Position numbers and translations under genes: made by a program
Part shown: one piece after another, positions 43,965 to 52,986 of the stretch
Layout of the letters: each line of letters begins with the position of its first letter
Numbering within the stretch: position 1 is the first letter of the stretch
NCBI RefSeq assembly: GCF_958405655.1
Contig: NZ_CATYWO010000007.1
Location: forward strand, 1-64,000
Origin: Ralstonia condita
GTDB lineage: Bacteria > Pseudomonadota > Gammaproteobacteria > Burkholderiales > Burkholderiaceae
DNA length: 64,000 nucleotides
Reading direction: 5' to 3'
The notes under the pieces: model-generated
Seen by the model: the letters and a program-made list of their open reading frames with translations, nothing else
Databases searched by the model: none
What the model was told of the DNA's origin: nothing

Positions 43965-44333
43965 TCAGTGCATCATCATGTTGGCGTTCATGTTGTGCAT
44001 GACCCACAGCGAACCGACGATCACGATCGCCAGGATCAGCAGCGTGAACAGGAAGGCCATCACGTTCCAGCGCTGGGCAGAAGAACCGTCCAGATGCAGG
44101 AAGTAGATCAGGTGCACGACGATCTGCACAACGGCGAGTGCCATCACCGTCACCAGCAGCGTCTGGTGCGAGTAGCCGCCGTCCATCACCATCTTGAACG
44201 GGATGACCGTCAGGATCACGGCCAGCACGAAGCCGATCAGGTAACCCTTGACGGTCGCATGACCGGCGCCGCCGGCTGCATGGCCGTGCGCGTCATCATG
44301 CGCGACGGCGGTCGTTGCATTGGTGTGTTCCAT
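43965..44333 (-). CDS. cyoD: cytochrome bo3 ubiquinol oxidase subunit IV
   Basis: The small subunit stabilises the heme-copper core and the copper site. The 122-residue protein has a histidine-rich N-terminus followed by three membrane spans (KGYLIGFVLAVILTVIPF, LLVTVMALAVVQIVVHLIYFLHL, AFLFTLLILAIVIVG). Its start is directly after cyoC, whose stop codon abuts it. A terminator follows. There is no cyoE (heme O synthase) behind it. Confidence 0.94.
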   Translation of the reverse strand: MEHTNATTAVAHDDAHGHAAGGAGHATVKGYLIGFVLAVILTVIPFKMVMDGGYSHQTLLVTVMALAVVQIVVHLIYFLHLDGSSAQRWNVMAFLFTLLILAIVIVGSLWVMHNMNANMMMH

Positions 44334-44975
44334 TTACATCGCTCCCAGCAGATACACGACGGTAAACACGCCGATCCACACCACATCCAAGAAGTGCCAG
44401 AACAGGCTCAGGCACGACAGGCGGGTCGATTGCGTCGGGGTCAGGCCCTTGACGCCAATCTGCCACATCAGGACGGCGATCCACAGCAGGCCGCTCGCCA
44501 CGTGCAGGCCGTGGGTACCGACCAGCACGAAGAACGACGACAGGAATGCGCTGCGGTTCGGGCCGGCGCCTTCGGAAATCAGGTGGTGGAACTCGTTGAT
44601 TTCCATGCCGACGAACGCGGCGCCCAGCAGGAAGGTAATGCCGAGCCACAGCATGACCTGATCCTTGCGGCCGTTCTGTACGCTGATCATCACCATGCCG
44701 TAAGTGATCGACGACACCAGCAGGATGCCGGTTTCGATCGCGACATAGGACAGGTCGAAGAGCTCCTTGCCCGTCGGACCGCCCGCCGTCGCGCCACGCA
44801 GGACGCAGAACGTGGCGAACAGCGACGCGAAGATGATCAAGTCGCTCATCAGGTACACCCAGAAGCCGAAGACCTTGGTGTCTGCGGCGTCGTGGTGGTG
44901 CGCATGGTCATGCGCGTGGTCGTGGCCGTGCGCGTGACCGTGCGCGGCGTGACCGTCTAGAACATTGGAAGCCAT
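44334..44975 (-). CDS. cyoC: cytochrome bo3 ubiquinol oxidase subunit III
   Basis: The 213-residue subunit III has five predicted spans and the COX3 signatures GLHVASGLLWIAVLMWQ and FEVGVFTVVYLL-type endings. The N-terminus before the first span carries eleven histidines in about twenty residues (GHAHGHDHAHDHAHHH), which is unusual and may bind copper or zinc. It starts three bases after cyoB and overlaps nothing. Part of cyoABCD. Confidence 0.94.
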   Translation of the reverse strand: MASNVLDGHAAHGHAHGHDHAHDHAHHHDAADTKVFGFWVYLMSDLIIFASLFATFCVLRGATAGGPTGKELFDLSYVAIETGILLVSSITYGMVMISVQNGRKDQVMLWLGITFLLGAAFVGMEINEFHHLISEGAGPNRSAFLSSFFVLVGTHGLHVASGLLWIAVLMWQIGVKGLTPTQSTRLSCLSLFWHFLDVVWIGVFTVVYLLGAM

Positions 44976-44978
44976 GGT

Positions 44979-46964
44979 TTAAGCCTGCGAACCGATACGT
45001 TGGAAGTAGGCCGACTCGGTCTCGTGAACCTCGTGAGCGGGCACGTAGTAGTCGATGTCGTCGTTGTTGCTGCGGAGGATGAAGCTGCCGATCATGCCGA
45101 CCAGACCCAGCACGGCCATCCACCAGATGTGCCAGATCAGCGCGAAGCCCATCACGATCGAGAACATGCCGATGAAGAAGCCGGCGCCGGTGTTCTTCGG
45201 CATGTGGATCTTCTCGTAGCTCGGTGCGACCTGCGTCAGCACTTCACCGCGCGCCTTCATGTCGGCAAAGGCGTCGATGTCACGGATGACCGGCACGCGG
45301 GCGAAGTTGTAATGCGCCGGCGGCGAGGACGTTGCCCACTCCAGCGTACGGCCACCCCACGGGTCACCCGTCAGATCCGCCAGCGCATGGCGATTGCGGA
45401 TGCTAACGAAGATCTGGATGAGCTGCGAAGCGATGCCGCAGGCGACGATCGCAGCGCCGATCACGGCGACGATCAGCCACGGCTGCCAGGCCGGGTTGTC
45501 GGTATGGTTCAGACGGCGCGTCATGCCCATGAAGCCCAGCACGTACAGCGGCATGAAGGCCATGTAGAAACCGACGAACCAGCACCAGAAGGCGCGCTTG
45601 CCCCACTTCTCGTCCAGCTTGAAGCCGAAGGCCTTCGGGAACCAGTAGGTGATACCTGCCAGGTAACCGAACACCACGCCACCGATGATGGTGTTGTGGA
45701 AGTGAGCGATCAGGAACAGGCTGTTGTGCAGCAGGAAGTCCGCACCCGGCACGGCCAGCAGCACGCCGGTCATCCCGCCGATCACGAAGGTGATCATGAA
45801 GCCGATCGTCCACAGCATCATCGAGTTCAGCTCGACGCGGCCGCGATACATCGTGAACAGCCAGTTGAAGATCTTCACGCCCGTCGGGATCGAGATGATC
45901 ATCGTCGCGATACCGAAGAACGCGTTGACGTTCGCTCCCGAGCCCATGGTGAAGAAGTGGTGCAGCCACACCAGGAACGACAGCACCGTGATGCCGGCGG
46001 TCGCCCACACCATCGACGTGTAGCCGAACAGCTTCTTGCGCGAGAACGTCGAGACGATTTCCGAGAACATGCCGAACGCCGGCAGGATCAGGATGTACAC
46101 CTCGGGGTGGCCCCAGATCCAGATCAGGTTCACGTACAGCATGGCGTTGCCGCCCAGCTCGTTCGTGAAGAAGTGCATGTCCAGATAGCGGTCAGCACCC
46201 AGCAGCGCCAGCGCCACGGTCAGCACCGGGAAGGCCGCGACGATCAGGATGTTGGCGCACAGGGCGGTCCAGGTGAAGATCGGCATGCGCATCAGCTTCA
46301 TGCCCGGCGCGCGCATCTTGAAGATGGTCGCGACGAAGTTCACCCCAGTCAGCAACGTGCCTAACCCGGATATCTGCAGCGCCCAGATGTAGTAGTCGAC
46401 CCCCACGTCAGGGCTGTAGGCCAGTTCCGACAGCGGCGGGTATGCGAGCCAGCCGGTGCGGGCGAAGTTGCCGACACCCAGCGACACGTTGATCAGCACC
46501 ACACCTGCGGCGGCCAGCCAGAACGACAGCGTGTTCAGGAACGGGAACGCCACGTCGCGCGCTCCGATCTGCAGCGGCACGATCAGGTTGATCAGGCCCG
46601 TCATCAGCGGCATGGCCATGAAGAAGATCATGATCACGCCGTGCGCGGTGAAGATCTGGTCGTAGTGTTCCGGCGGCAGATAGCCGGCACCACCGCCCGA
46701 GGCGAGCGCCAGTTGCGAGCGCATCATGACGGCGTCGGCAAAGCCGCGCAGCAGCATCACGATGGCCAGAATGCAGTACATCACGCCGATCTTCTTGTGG
46801 TCGACCGAGGTGATCCACTCATTCCAGAGATACGACCACTTCTTGAAGTAGGTGATCAGGCCGAATACACCTGCGCCACCCAGCAGAATGGCCGATACCG
46901 TCACGACCACGATGGGCTCGTGCAGCGGAATGGCCTCCAGACTCAACTTGCCAAACATCGTCAA
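44979..46964 (-). CDS. cyoB: cytochrome bo3 ubiquinol oxidase subunit I
   Basis: CyoB is the heme-copper subunit that reduces oxygen to water while pumping protons. The 661-residue protein has about fifteen spans and the metal ligands: heme b histidine in FTAHGVIMIFFMAMPLM, CuB His with cross-linked Tyr in WGHPEVYILILPAFG, the CuB pair WLHHFFTMG, and heme histidines in HFHNTIIGGVVFG. The GHPEVY motif and K-channel order place it in the A1 quinol oxidase group. It lies 3 bases after cyoA. Confidence 0.97.
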   Translation of the reverse strand: MTMFGKLSLEAIPLHEPIVVVTVSAILLGGAGVFGLITYFKKWSYLWNEWITSVDHKKIGVMYCILAIVMLLRGFADAVMMRSQLALASGGGAGYLPPEHYDQIFTAHGVIMIFFMAMPLMTGLINLIVPLQIGARDVAFPFLNTLSFWLAAAGVVLINVSLGVGNFARTGWLAYPPLSELAYSPDVGVDYYIWALQISGLGTLLTGVNFVATIFKMRAPGMKLMRMPIFTWTALCANILIVAAFPVLTVALALLGADRYLDMHFFTNELGGNAMLYVNLIWIWGHPEVYILILPAFGMFSEIVSTFSRKKLFGYTSMVWATAGITVLSFLVWLHHFFTMGSGANVNAFFGIATMIISIPTGVKIFNWLFTMYRGRVELNSMMLWTIGFMITFVIGGMTGVLLAVPGADFLLHNSLFLIAHFHNTIIGGVVFGYLAGITYWFPKAFGFKLDEKWGKRAFWCWFVGFYMAFMPLYVLGFMGMTRRLNHTDNPAWQPWLIVAVIGAAIVACGIASQLIQIFVSIRNRHALADLTGDPWGGRTLEWATSSPPAHYNFARVPVIRDIDAFADMKARGEVLTQVAPSYEKIHMPKNTGAGFFIGMFSIVMGFALIWHIWWMAVLGLVGMIGSFILRSNNDDIDYYVPAHEVHETESAYFQRIGSQA

Positions 46965-46967
46965 CTC

Positions 46968-47945
46968 CTAGGAATTCTTGCGCACAGCGGTGGATGCCGG
47001 CAGAGCCGACTGCACCGGAGCCGGGTCCGAAATCGTCTCAGCCGTCTCCACGGTGCAAGTCGCGCCACCGAGAGCCTCATCGAGCGTCAGGACCTTGTCC
47101 GAGTCGCCCATGTATTTGTGCAGGATGCTGTGGTACAGCATCGGGTCCACCGAGGCGTACATCGTCGGCGGCACTTTTTCGCTCGGCTTGGCCAGCTCGG
47201 CGTAGCCTTCCTTCGTCAGGCTTTGCGACGAAGCGCGAACCTGCTTGACCCATGCATCGAACTCGTCGTTCGTCATGGCCGTCGCCGTAAACTTCATGCC
47301 CGTGAAGCCCGCTCCGCTGTAGTTGGACGAAAAGCCGTCGAACTTGCCGGTCTCGTTGGCAATCAGGTGCAGCTTGGTCTGCATGCCAGCCATTGCGTAG
47401 ACCTGGCTACCCAGTTGCGGGATGAAGAACGCGTTCATCACCGTGTCGGACGTGATCTTGAAGTTAACCGGGGTGTTGGCCGGGAACGCGAGCTGGTTGA
47501 CCGTGGCGATCTTCAGATCCGGATAGATGAACAGCCACTTCCAGTCGAGCGAAACCGCCTCGACGGTAATGGGCTTCACGTCCGATTCGATCGGCTTGTA
47601 CGGATCGAGCGCGTGCGTCGAGCGATAAGTGATCACGCCCAGCACGATGATGATCAGGCACGGAATCAGCCACACCACGGCCTCGATCGCGTTGGAATGC
47701 GACCAGTCCGGCTCGTAACGCGCCTTGGTGTTGGTGGAGCGGTACTTCCACGCAAACACCAGCGTCAGCACGATCACCGGGATCACTACCAGGAGCATCA
47801 GGCCGGTGGCCACCAGGATCAGCGTCTTCTCCTCCGCCGCGATCATCCCCTTCGGATCCAGGACCGTCAGGTTGCAGCCCGCCAGCAGGAGCGGGAGGCT
47901 TGCGGCCAGAAGCCGCTTCATATGTGGAACGAGTGTGTTCTTCAT
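46968..47945 (-). CDS. cyoA: cytochrome bo3 ubiquinol oxidase subunit II
   Basis: Subunit II carries the quinol-side cupredoxin domain. The approximately 325-residue protein has a lipoprotein signal ending LLLAGC, two membrane helices (TLILVATGLMLLVVIPVIVLTLVFAW, VVWLIPCLIIIVLGVITY) and a periplasmic cupredoxin domain. CuA ligands are absent, as expected for a quinol oxidase. Start 47945 (MKNTLVPHMKRLL) or 47921 (MKRLL) are both possible. It is the first gene of the operon; upstream lies a long region without genes that should hold the promoter. Confidence 0.95.
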   Translation of the reverse strand: MKNTLVPHMKRLLAASLPLLLAGCNLTVLDPKGMIAAEEKTLILVATGLMLLVVIPVIVLTLVFAWKYRSTNTKARYEPDWSHSNAIEAVVWLIPCLIIIVLGVITYRSTHALDPYKPIESDVKPITVEAVSLDWKWLFIYPDLKIATVNQLAFPANTPVNFKITSDTVMNAFFIPQLGSQVYAMAGMQTKLHLIANETGKFDGFSSNYSGAGFTGMKFTATAMTNDEFDAWVKQVRASSQSLTKEGYAELAKPSEKVPPTMYASVDPMLYHSILHKYMGDSDKVLTLDEALGGATCTVETAETISDPAPVQSALPASTAVRKNS

Positions 47946-48681
47946 GTCTTGCACAATTGCGCCGGCGGTGCTTCCGGCCATCACGGGAGCCTCGCAGCCC
48001 AAACTGCAGCCACAGGCGGAAAAACGCGGGAAATGAGGGAGGACCTGGTTACCGGCACGTCGGATTCGCCAATGTGCGACTGCAGGTCTTCGATCACCTC
48101 GGGCGCCGGTCAGGCAAAAGCTGAATCCAACGCCCTCTGTTGCCGAGGCGGGCTTCGCTCATGCCGGGCACGAGCGACGCCGAGCGCCGCCGCGTCGCAC
48201 AAAGCGGCGGACGACAGATCGGGGGCGGATGGAGTCGAAGCAGGCACTACGTCAGGCGCTCGTTGGGGGAGCGCGGTTGGAGTGGATTGCGGACGCGATA
48301 TTACCGCCAGACGGCGCTTGAGATCGCGCAATTTGCTCAGGCAGAGACAAAGCGCGGTCGGTTGACAAGCCTCGTCCGCCCTACATCTCTAGGGTTTGCG
48401 CGGCTTTGCGGGTAAGCAAATCGAAAGTGCTTGTTGTTGCACTGCGACAATCAGCCACAGTGGCGCGCAGCCTACGGTGCCCCCAGATGTGCGCCCGCGT
48501 GCTCAACCAGTGCGCGCCCCTTCGAGGCGCGGCGCAAGTCAGTTATGCATCACTTTCCGGTGCGCTGCCACTTCACATGGAAGCCGGCCCTCGCTGTCGA
48601 CTCGACGTGTTGGATGCAATCCCGTTGCATGCCGAGTGACGCAGGACAGTCCTGCCCGGAACGACGCTCGGGATGACCAAC
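47946..48681. other. 736-base intergenic region upstream of cyoA
   Basis: I see no supported gene. Open frames on either strand have no ribosome-binding sites and odd compositions. A near-palindrome TTGTTGC-ACT-GCGACAA lies at 48434-48450. The region should hold the cyo promoter, but no clear -35/-10 pair was found. Confidence 0.5.
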
Positions 48682-48710
48682 AAATAAAACGGCCTCCGCA
48701 AGGGAGGCCG
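48682..48710 (-). terminator. intrinsic terminator after tRNA-Thr
   Basis: CGGCCTCC (48690-48697) pairs with GGAGGCCG (48703-48710) around a GCAAG loop; on the minus strand it is followed by TTTTATTTG. It ends the tRNA-Thr transcript, possibly the whole pet-ssp transcript. Confidence 0.85.
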
Positions 48711-48721
48711 CTTCATGAGAC

Positions 48722-48797
48722 TGGTGCCGGCTGCAGGACTCGAACCCGCCACCTGATGATTACAAATCAACTGCTCTACCTGATGAGCTAAGCCGGC
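48722..48797 (-). tRNA. tRNA-Thr (anticodon TGT)
   Basis: On the minus strand a 76-base cloverleaf runs from GCCGGC (48797) to the encoded CCA (48724-48722). The acceptor stem GCCGGCT/AGCCGGC pairs fully. The D arm is AGCTCATCAGGTAGAGC, the anticodon loop TTTGTAA holds TGT, and the T arm has GTTCGAGTC. One T-T pair lies in the anticodon stem. It reads threonine ACN codons, chiefly ACA. It follows sspB by 29 bases. Confidence 0.95.
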
Positions 48798-48808
48798 AAA
48801 GAACCGCG

Positions 48809-48837
48809 ATTCTAGCGCAACGCGCGTTACTTGACGA
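48809..48837 (-). promoter_or_regulatory. promoter of tRNA-Thr within the sspB 3' end
   Basis: On the minus strand TCGTCA (48837-48832) and TAGAAT (48814-48809) are 17 bases apart, about 12 bases before the tRNA 5' end. The -35 overlaps the last sspB codons, so the tRNA can be made independently of the upstream operon. Confidence 0.45.
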
Positions 48838-49321
48838 CCTTTAATGCCGGTTTGCCGCCGATGCGCGGCACGTTAGGTGGCGGCTCATCGTCGGGGCTGC
48901 CGTCTGCTTCGGCGGGAACCGGAGCCGGTGCCGATTCCGTATCCACTGCAGCCAACTTCGGCGGCGGATTGTTCTCGCGTTCAGTCGCAGCCGCTGTGGT
49001 GGGCGCGCTGCGCTCGACCGGGAAGGCCATGCCTTGGCCGTTCTCGCGTGCATAAACGGCAAGTACGTTCTCGACCGGTACCTCGATCTTGCGCGACACA
49101 CCCGAGAAACGGGCGTGGAACGTGATCCAATCGTTGCCCATGTCGAGCTGGCTGGTCGCGTCAAAGCTGACGTTCAGCACGATCTCGTCATTTTTGACGA
49201 ACTCGCGCGGCACGTTGGTGCTGTTGTCGACAAAGACAGCAATGTACGGCGTGAAGCCGTTGTCCGTGCACCATTCGTAGATGGCCCGGATCAGGTAGGG
49301 CTTGGTCGAAGTTTCCGGCAT
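48827..49321 (-). CDS. sspB: ClpXP protease specificity-enhancing factor SspB
   Basis: SspB binds ssrA-tagged proteins from stalled ribosomes and hands them to ClpXP. The 164-residue protein has the conserved N-terminal domain (TKPYLIRAIYEWCTDNGFTPYI, REFVKNDEIVLNVSF, WITFHARFSG), then a long flexible proline/alanine-rich linker, ending with the ClpX-binding basic-hydrophobic tail (GGKPALKVVK). Start 49321 (MPETSTKPYL) is usual. It follows sspA by 60 bases in the pet-ssp cluster. Confidence 0.94.
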   Translation of the reverse strand: MPETSTKPYLIRAIYEWCTDNGFTPYIAVFVDNSTNVPREFVKNDEIVLNVSFDATSQLDMGNDWITFHARFSGVSRKIEVPVENVLAVYARENGQGMAFPVERSAPTTAAATERENNPPPKLAAVDTESAPAPVPAEADGSPDDEPPPNVPRIGGKPALKVVK

Positions 49322-49381
49322 GGTGACATTGATAACCGTTGAGCGCGGCCGCGCGCAGGCGCGGCCGGCAACCGGCCGCAA

Positions 49382-49993
49382 TCAGCGGCGCATGACCTTT
49401 TCAGACGGGGTCAGCGCTTCAATATATGCCGGGCGGCTGAAGATGCGTTCCGCATACTTCATCAGCGGGGCGGCATTCTTCGACACCTCGATGCCGTAGT
49501 GGTCCAGGCGCCAAAGCAGCGGCGCAATGGCTACGTCCAGCATCGAGAACTCTTCGCCCAGCATGTACTTGTTCTTCAGGAAGATCGGGGCGAGTTGCGT
49601 GAGACGGTCGCGGATGGCGGCGCGTGCCTTCTCGTGCGACTTCTCGGCAGCCTTGCCCTTTTCGTTCTCGAGCACGGAAACGTGCGTGAACAGTTCCTTC
49701 TCGAAGTTGAACAGGAACAGACGGGCGCGGGCGCGCTGCACCGGATCCGCGGGCATCAGCTGCGGATGGGGGAAGCGTTCGTCGATGTACTCGTTGATGA
49801 TGTTCGACTCGTACAGAATCAGATCACGCTCAACCAGGATCGGCACCTGGCCGTACGGGTTCATCACCGCGATGTCTTCCGGCTTGTTGAAGAGATCGAC
49901 GTCGCGGATCTCGAAATCCATGCCCTTTTCGAACAGGACGAGGCGACAACGCTGCGAGAACGGGCAGGTGGTGCCCGAGTACAAAACCATCAT
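49382..49993 (-). CDS. sspA: stringent starvation protein A
   Basis: SspA has a glutathione-S-transferase fold but no GST activity; it binds RNA polymerase and changes promoter choice during stress and starvation. The 203-residue protein has the thioredoxin-like N-domain (MVLYSGTTCPFSQRCRLVLFEKGM) and the helical C-domain. The surface residues of the active pocket (PHP in FPHPQLMP) match the known SspA pocket. AAGGA precedes the start. It sits between petC and sspB in one transcription direction. Confidence 0.93.
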   Translation of the reverse strand: MMVLYSGTTCPFSQRCRLVLFEKGMDFEIRDVDLFNKPEDIAVMNPYGQVPILVERDLILYESNIINEYIDERFPHPQLMPADPVQRARARLFLFNFEKELFTHVSVLENEKGKAAEKSHEKARAAIRDRLTQLAPIFLKNKYMLGEEFSMLDVAIAPLLWRLDHYGIEVSKNAAPLMKYAERIFSRPAYIEALTPSEKVMRR

Positions 49994-50143
49994 GGTTGTA
50001 GTTCCTTGGCGCATGGACCGGGGGCGGCCCGATGACGGTACAGCCGCGGCGATAGAACCCCATCACCACGGCACAAAAGCGAAAAGGCAAAGGGCTAGGA
50101 CCAGTTCAGCACCGGCCTAGCCCTTGCCCGGAAAACACGGATT

Positions 50144-50890
50144 TTACTTGATGTCCTTCCAATAGGCCGCATTCAGGCGCCAAGCGAGCACGAAGAACGC
50201 GCCGATGAACAACAGCACCCACACGCCGAGCCGCTTGCGCAGGTTGCCAGCAGGCTCGGCCATCCAGTCCAGATAAGTGACGAGGTCGGCGACGGCCTGG
50301 TCATATTCGACCGAGCTCATCTTGCCTGGCGTGACCTGTTCAAAGCCGACCAGCTTGTGCTCGGGCTCACCGCCGTGCTCAGACTTGACCGTCTCGTACT
50401 TCGGCACGCGCTGGCCCTGCAGTTCCCACAGCACATTCGGCATGCCAACCTTGTCGAACGCCAGGTTATTCCAGCCGGTCGGACGCGTGTCGTCACGGTA
50501 GAACGTGCGCAGGTAGGTGTAGAGCCAGTCGCTGCCGCGCGCACGCGCGATCACCGACAGGTCCGGCGGCACGGCGCCAAACCACTTCTTGGCGTCCTCG
50601 CGATCCATGGCGATGCGCATCGTGTCGCCGACCTTGTCGGAAGTGAACAGCAGATTCTGCTTGATCTGCTCTTCCGTCAGGCCGATGTCGCGCAGGCGGT
50701 TGTAGCGCATGGCGCTGGCGCCGTGGCAGTTCAGACAGTAGTTGACGAACAGCTTGGCGCCACGCTGCAGCGCAGACGTATCGCTGGACTGATTCGGCGC
50801 CGGATCAAGCGGCACGCCGCCTTCACTGGCCATCACGGGCGCGGCAAACACGAGACCGGCCAAGGCGAAAATCGCAAGCAGCTTTTTCAT
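50144..50890 (-). CDS. petC: cytochrome c1
   Basis: Cytochrome c1 passes electrons from the Rieske protein to soluble cytochrome c. The 248-residue protein has a signal peptide (MKKLLAIFALAGLVFAAPVMA), a heme c site CLNCH (YCLNCHGASAMRYNRL), a distal methionine region, and a C-terminal membrane anchor (VLLFIGAFFVLAWRLNAAYW). Starts at 50890 because the longer open frame reads through the petB end. It lies 37 bases after petB. Confidence 0.95.
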   Translation of the reverse strand: MKKLLAIFALAGLVFAAPVMASEGGVPLDPAPNQSSDTSALQRGAKLFVNYCLNCHGASAMRYNRLRDIGLTEEQIKQNLLFTSDKVGDTMRIAMDREDAKKWFGAVPPDLSVIARARGSDWLYTYLRTFYRDDTRPTGWNNLAFDKVGMPNVLWELQGQRVPKYETVKSEHGGEPEHKLVGFEQVTPGKMSSVEYDQAVADLVTYLDWMAEPAGNLRKRLGVWVLLFIGAFFVLAWRLNAAYWKDIK

Positions 50891-50927
50891 TCTTGTGTCC
50901 TTCAGGTGACCTTGTGCTCGGCTCGAA

Positions 50928-52328
50928 TCAGTGCGGCGTGAACGTGACGCGCTCTGGCACTGGCTTGAACGTCCCGATCTGGCTCCAGATCGGCATCGCG
51001 AGGAAGAACGCGAAGTACACGATGGTGCCGATCTGCGAAATGATGGAACCGACCGGGCTCGGCGGCTGGATGCCCAGATAGCCCAGCACCGCAAAGGCAA
51101 TCACGAAGAGAACCAGGAGCACCTTGTGGAAGCCCGGGCGATAGCGGATCGACTTCACCGGCGACTGGTCCAGCCACGGCATGAAGAAGAAGATCACCAC
51201 CGAGCCTCCCATCACCACCACGCCCCAGAACTTGGCGTCGATGAACGCAAAGCCCAGCGCCAGGATCACCGCCACAGCCACCGCCACGCCCTTGACCTTC
51301 ATGCTCTTGGAACGCACGAACAGCAGGCCCAGCATGATCGCGACGAAGCCCCACAGCCACGGCAGGAAGTCCGACGTGGTCGCGCGCAGCATCGAGTAGA
51401 AAGGCGTGAAGTACCACACCGGCGCGATGTGCGGCGGCGTCTTCAGCGAGTCTGCCGGAATGAAGTTGTTGGCTTCCAGGAAGTAGCCGCCCATTTCCGG
51501 CGCGAAGAACACGATCGCGCTGAAGATGAAGAGGAACACCGCCACACCCATGATGTCGTGCACCGAGTAGTACGGGTGGAACGGAATGCCGTCGAGCGGA
51601 ATGCCGCGCGCGTCCTTCTTGGCCTTGATCTCGATGCCATCCGGGTTGTTCGAGCCCACTTCGTGCAGCGCGATGACGTGCGCCACTACCAGGCCCAGCA
51701 GGACCAGCGGGACAGCGATCACGTGGAACGAGAAGAAACGGTTCAGCGTCGCGTCAGACACCACGTAGTCACCGCGAATCCACAGCGACAGGTCCGGGCC
51801 GATCAGCGGAATGGCGGAGAACAGGTTCACGATCACCTGCGCGCCCCAGTACGACATCTGGCCCCACGGCAGCAGATAGCCCATGAAGGCTTCGGCCATC
51901 AGGCACAGGAAGATCAGGCAGCCGAAGATCCAGACCAGCTCGCGCGGCTTACGGTATGAGCCGTACAGCATGCCGCGGAACATGTGCAGATACACGACGA
52001 TGAAGAACGCCGAAGCGCCGGTCGAGTGCATGTAGCGCACCAGCCAGCCCCACGGCACCTCGCGCATGATGAACTCCACGCTCGCGTAGGCGACGGGGAT
52101 GCCGGCGGCGTTGAGCGTGCCGTCCGGCTTGTAGTTCATCACCAGGAAGATGCCCGTGACGATCTGGATCACCAGCACCAGCAGCGCCAGCGAGCCGAAG
52201 AAATACCAGAAGTTGAAGTTCTTGGGCGCGTAATACTCGGAGAGATGCGCCTTCCATGTCTCGGTCAGCGGGAAGCGAGCGTCGATCCAGCCCAGCAGCC
52301 CCGTGGTCTCCACCTTTTTCTCGGCCAT
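50928..52328 (-). CDS. petB: cytochrome b of the bc1 complex
   Basis: Cytochrome b carries the two b hemes and the quinol/quinone sites. The 466-residue protein has eight or more spans, the paired histidines of the heme ligands in helices B and D (RYMHSTGASAFFIVVYLHMFRG; FSFHVIAVPLVLLGLVVAH), the PEW-region relative (here PVWYFTPFYSMLR) and the HYDAHE-type loop in altered form. It is longer than typical by a C-terminal extension of extra spans. Starts at 52328, two bases after petA. Confidence 0.96.
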   Translation of the reverse strand: MAEKKVETTGLLGWIDARFPLTETWKAHLSEYYAPKNFNFWYFFGSLALLVLVIQIVTGIFLVMNYKPDGTLNAAGIPVAYASVEFIMREVPWGWLVRYMHSTGASAFFIVVYLHMFRGMLYGSYRKPRELVWIFGCLIFLCLMAEAFMGYLLPWGQMSYWGAQVIVNLFSAIPLIGPDLSLWIRGDYVVSDATLNRFFSFHVIAVPLVLLGLVVAHVIALHEVGSNNPDGIEIKAKKDARGIPLDGIPFHPYYSVHDIMGVAVFLFIFSAIVFFAPEMGGYFLEANNFIPADSLKTPPHIAPVWYFTPFYSMLRATTSDFLPWLWGFVAIMLGLLFVRSKSMKVKGVAVAVAVILALGFAFIDAKFWGVVVMGGSVVIFFFMPWLDQSPVKSIRYRPGFHKVLLVLFVIAFAVLGYLGIQPPSPVGSIISQIGTIVYFAFFLAMPIWSQIGTFKPVPERVTFTPH

Positions 52329-52330
52329 GA

Positions 52331-52939
52331 TCAAGCCTCTCCTTTCTCGTCTTTGCCGATCACCAGCTTCGTGTCGGACAGGAACATGTACGGCGGGACG
52401 TCGAGGTTCTGCGGCGCGGGCTTGTTCTTGAATACGCGGCCAGCCAGGTCGAACGTGGAGCCGTGGCACGGACACACGAAGCCGGGGTCGCCGGCAAGCT
52501 GCACGTTGGCGCCTGCGGGGAACGGACCGGACGGAGAGCAGCCGAGGTGAGAACAGATGCCGACCACGACCAGCAGGTCCTTATGCTCGGCGCGAGAACG
52601 GGTTTCGTTCTTGCAGTAATCCGGCGTCTTCATGGTGAAAGGCACGTCGGACTTGGGATCGGCGACTTCGGTATCGGTCTTCTTGAGCGATTCCAGCATT
52701 TCGGGCGTGCGCTTGAGGAGCCAGACCGGCTTGCCGCGCCATTCCACCACCTTCATCTGGCCGGGGGCCAGGTCGCTTACGTCGGCCTCGATGGGCGCGC
52801 CCGCTGCGCGGGCCTTTTCAGATGGTGCGAATGTGCAAACGAAAGGGGCCGCTACCGCCACCCCTCCCACACCACCAGCCACGGACGTCGCAATCAACAG
52901 ATTGCGGCGACCCTTGTCCACGTTTTGCTGGTCACTCAT
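52331..52939 (-). CDS. petA: Rieske iron-sulfur subunit of bc1 complex
   Basis: The Rieske protein carries the [2Fe-2S] cluster that accepts electrons from quinol. The 202-residue protein has a Tat-like signal-anchor (GRRNLLIATSVAGGVGGVAVA), then the cluster motifs CSHLGCSP and CPCHGSTFDL with two Cys and two His and the structural disulfide cysteines. It heads petABC-sspA-sspB, a common order in beta-proteobacteria. Confidence 0.96.
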   Translation of the reverse strand: MSDQQNVDKGRRNLLIATSVAGGVGGVAVAAPFVCTFAPSEKARAAGAPIEADVSDLAPGQMKVVEWRGKPVWLLKRTPEMLESLKKTDTEVADPKSDVPFTMKTPDYCKNETRSRAEHKDLLVVVGICSHLGCSPSGPFPAGANVQLAGDPGFVCPCHGSTFDLAGRVFKNKPAPQNLDVPPYMFLSDTKLVIGKDEKGEA

Positions 52940-52986
52940 TCAAGACCCCAGGGTAAGAAATCAAGATAGATTCGCGTCAACCAAAA

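Noticed and set aside
48396..48791. Plus-strand ORF upstream of and across the tRNA
   Set aside because: It overlaps tRNA-Thr antisense, lacks a ribosome-binding site and shows no domain.
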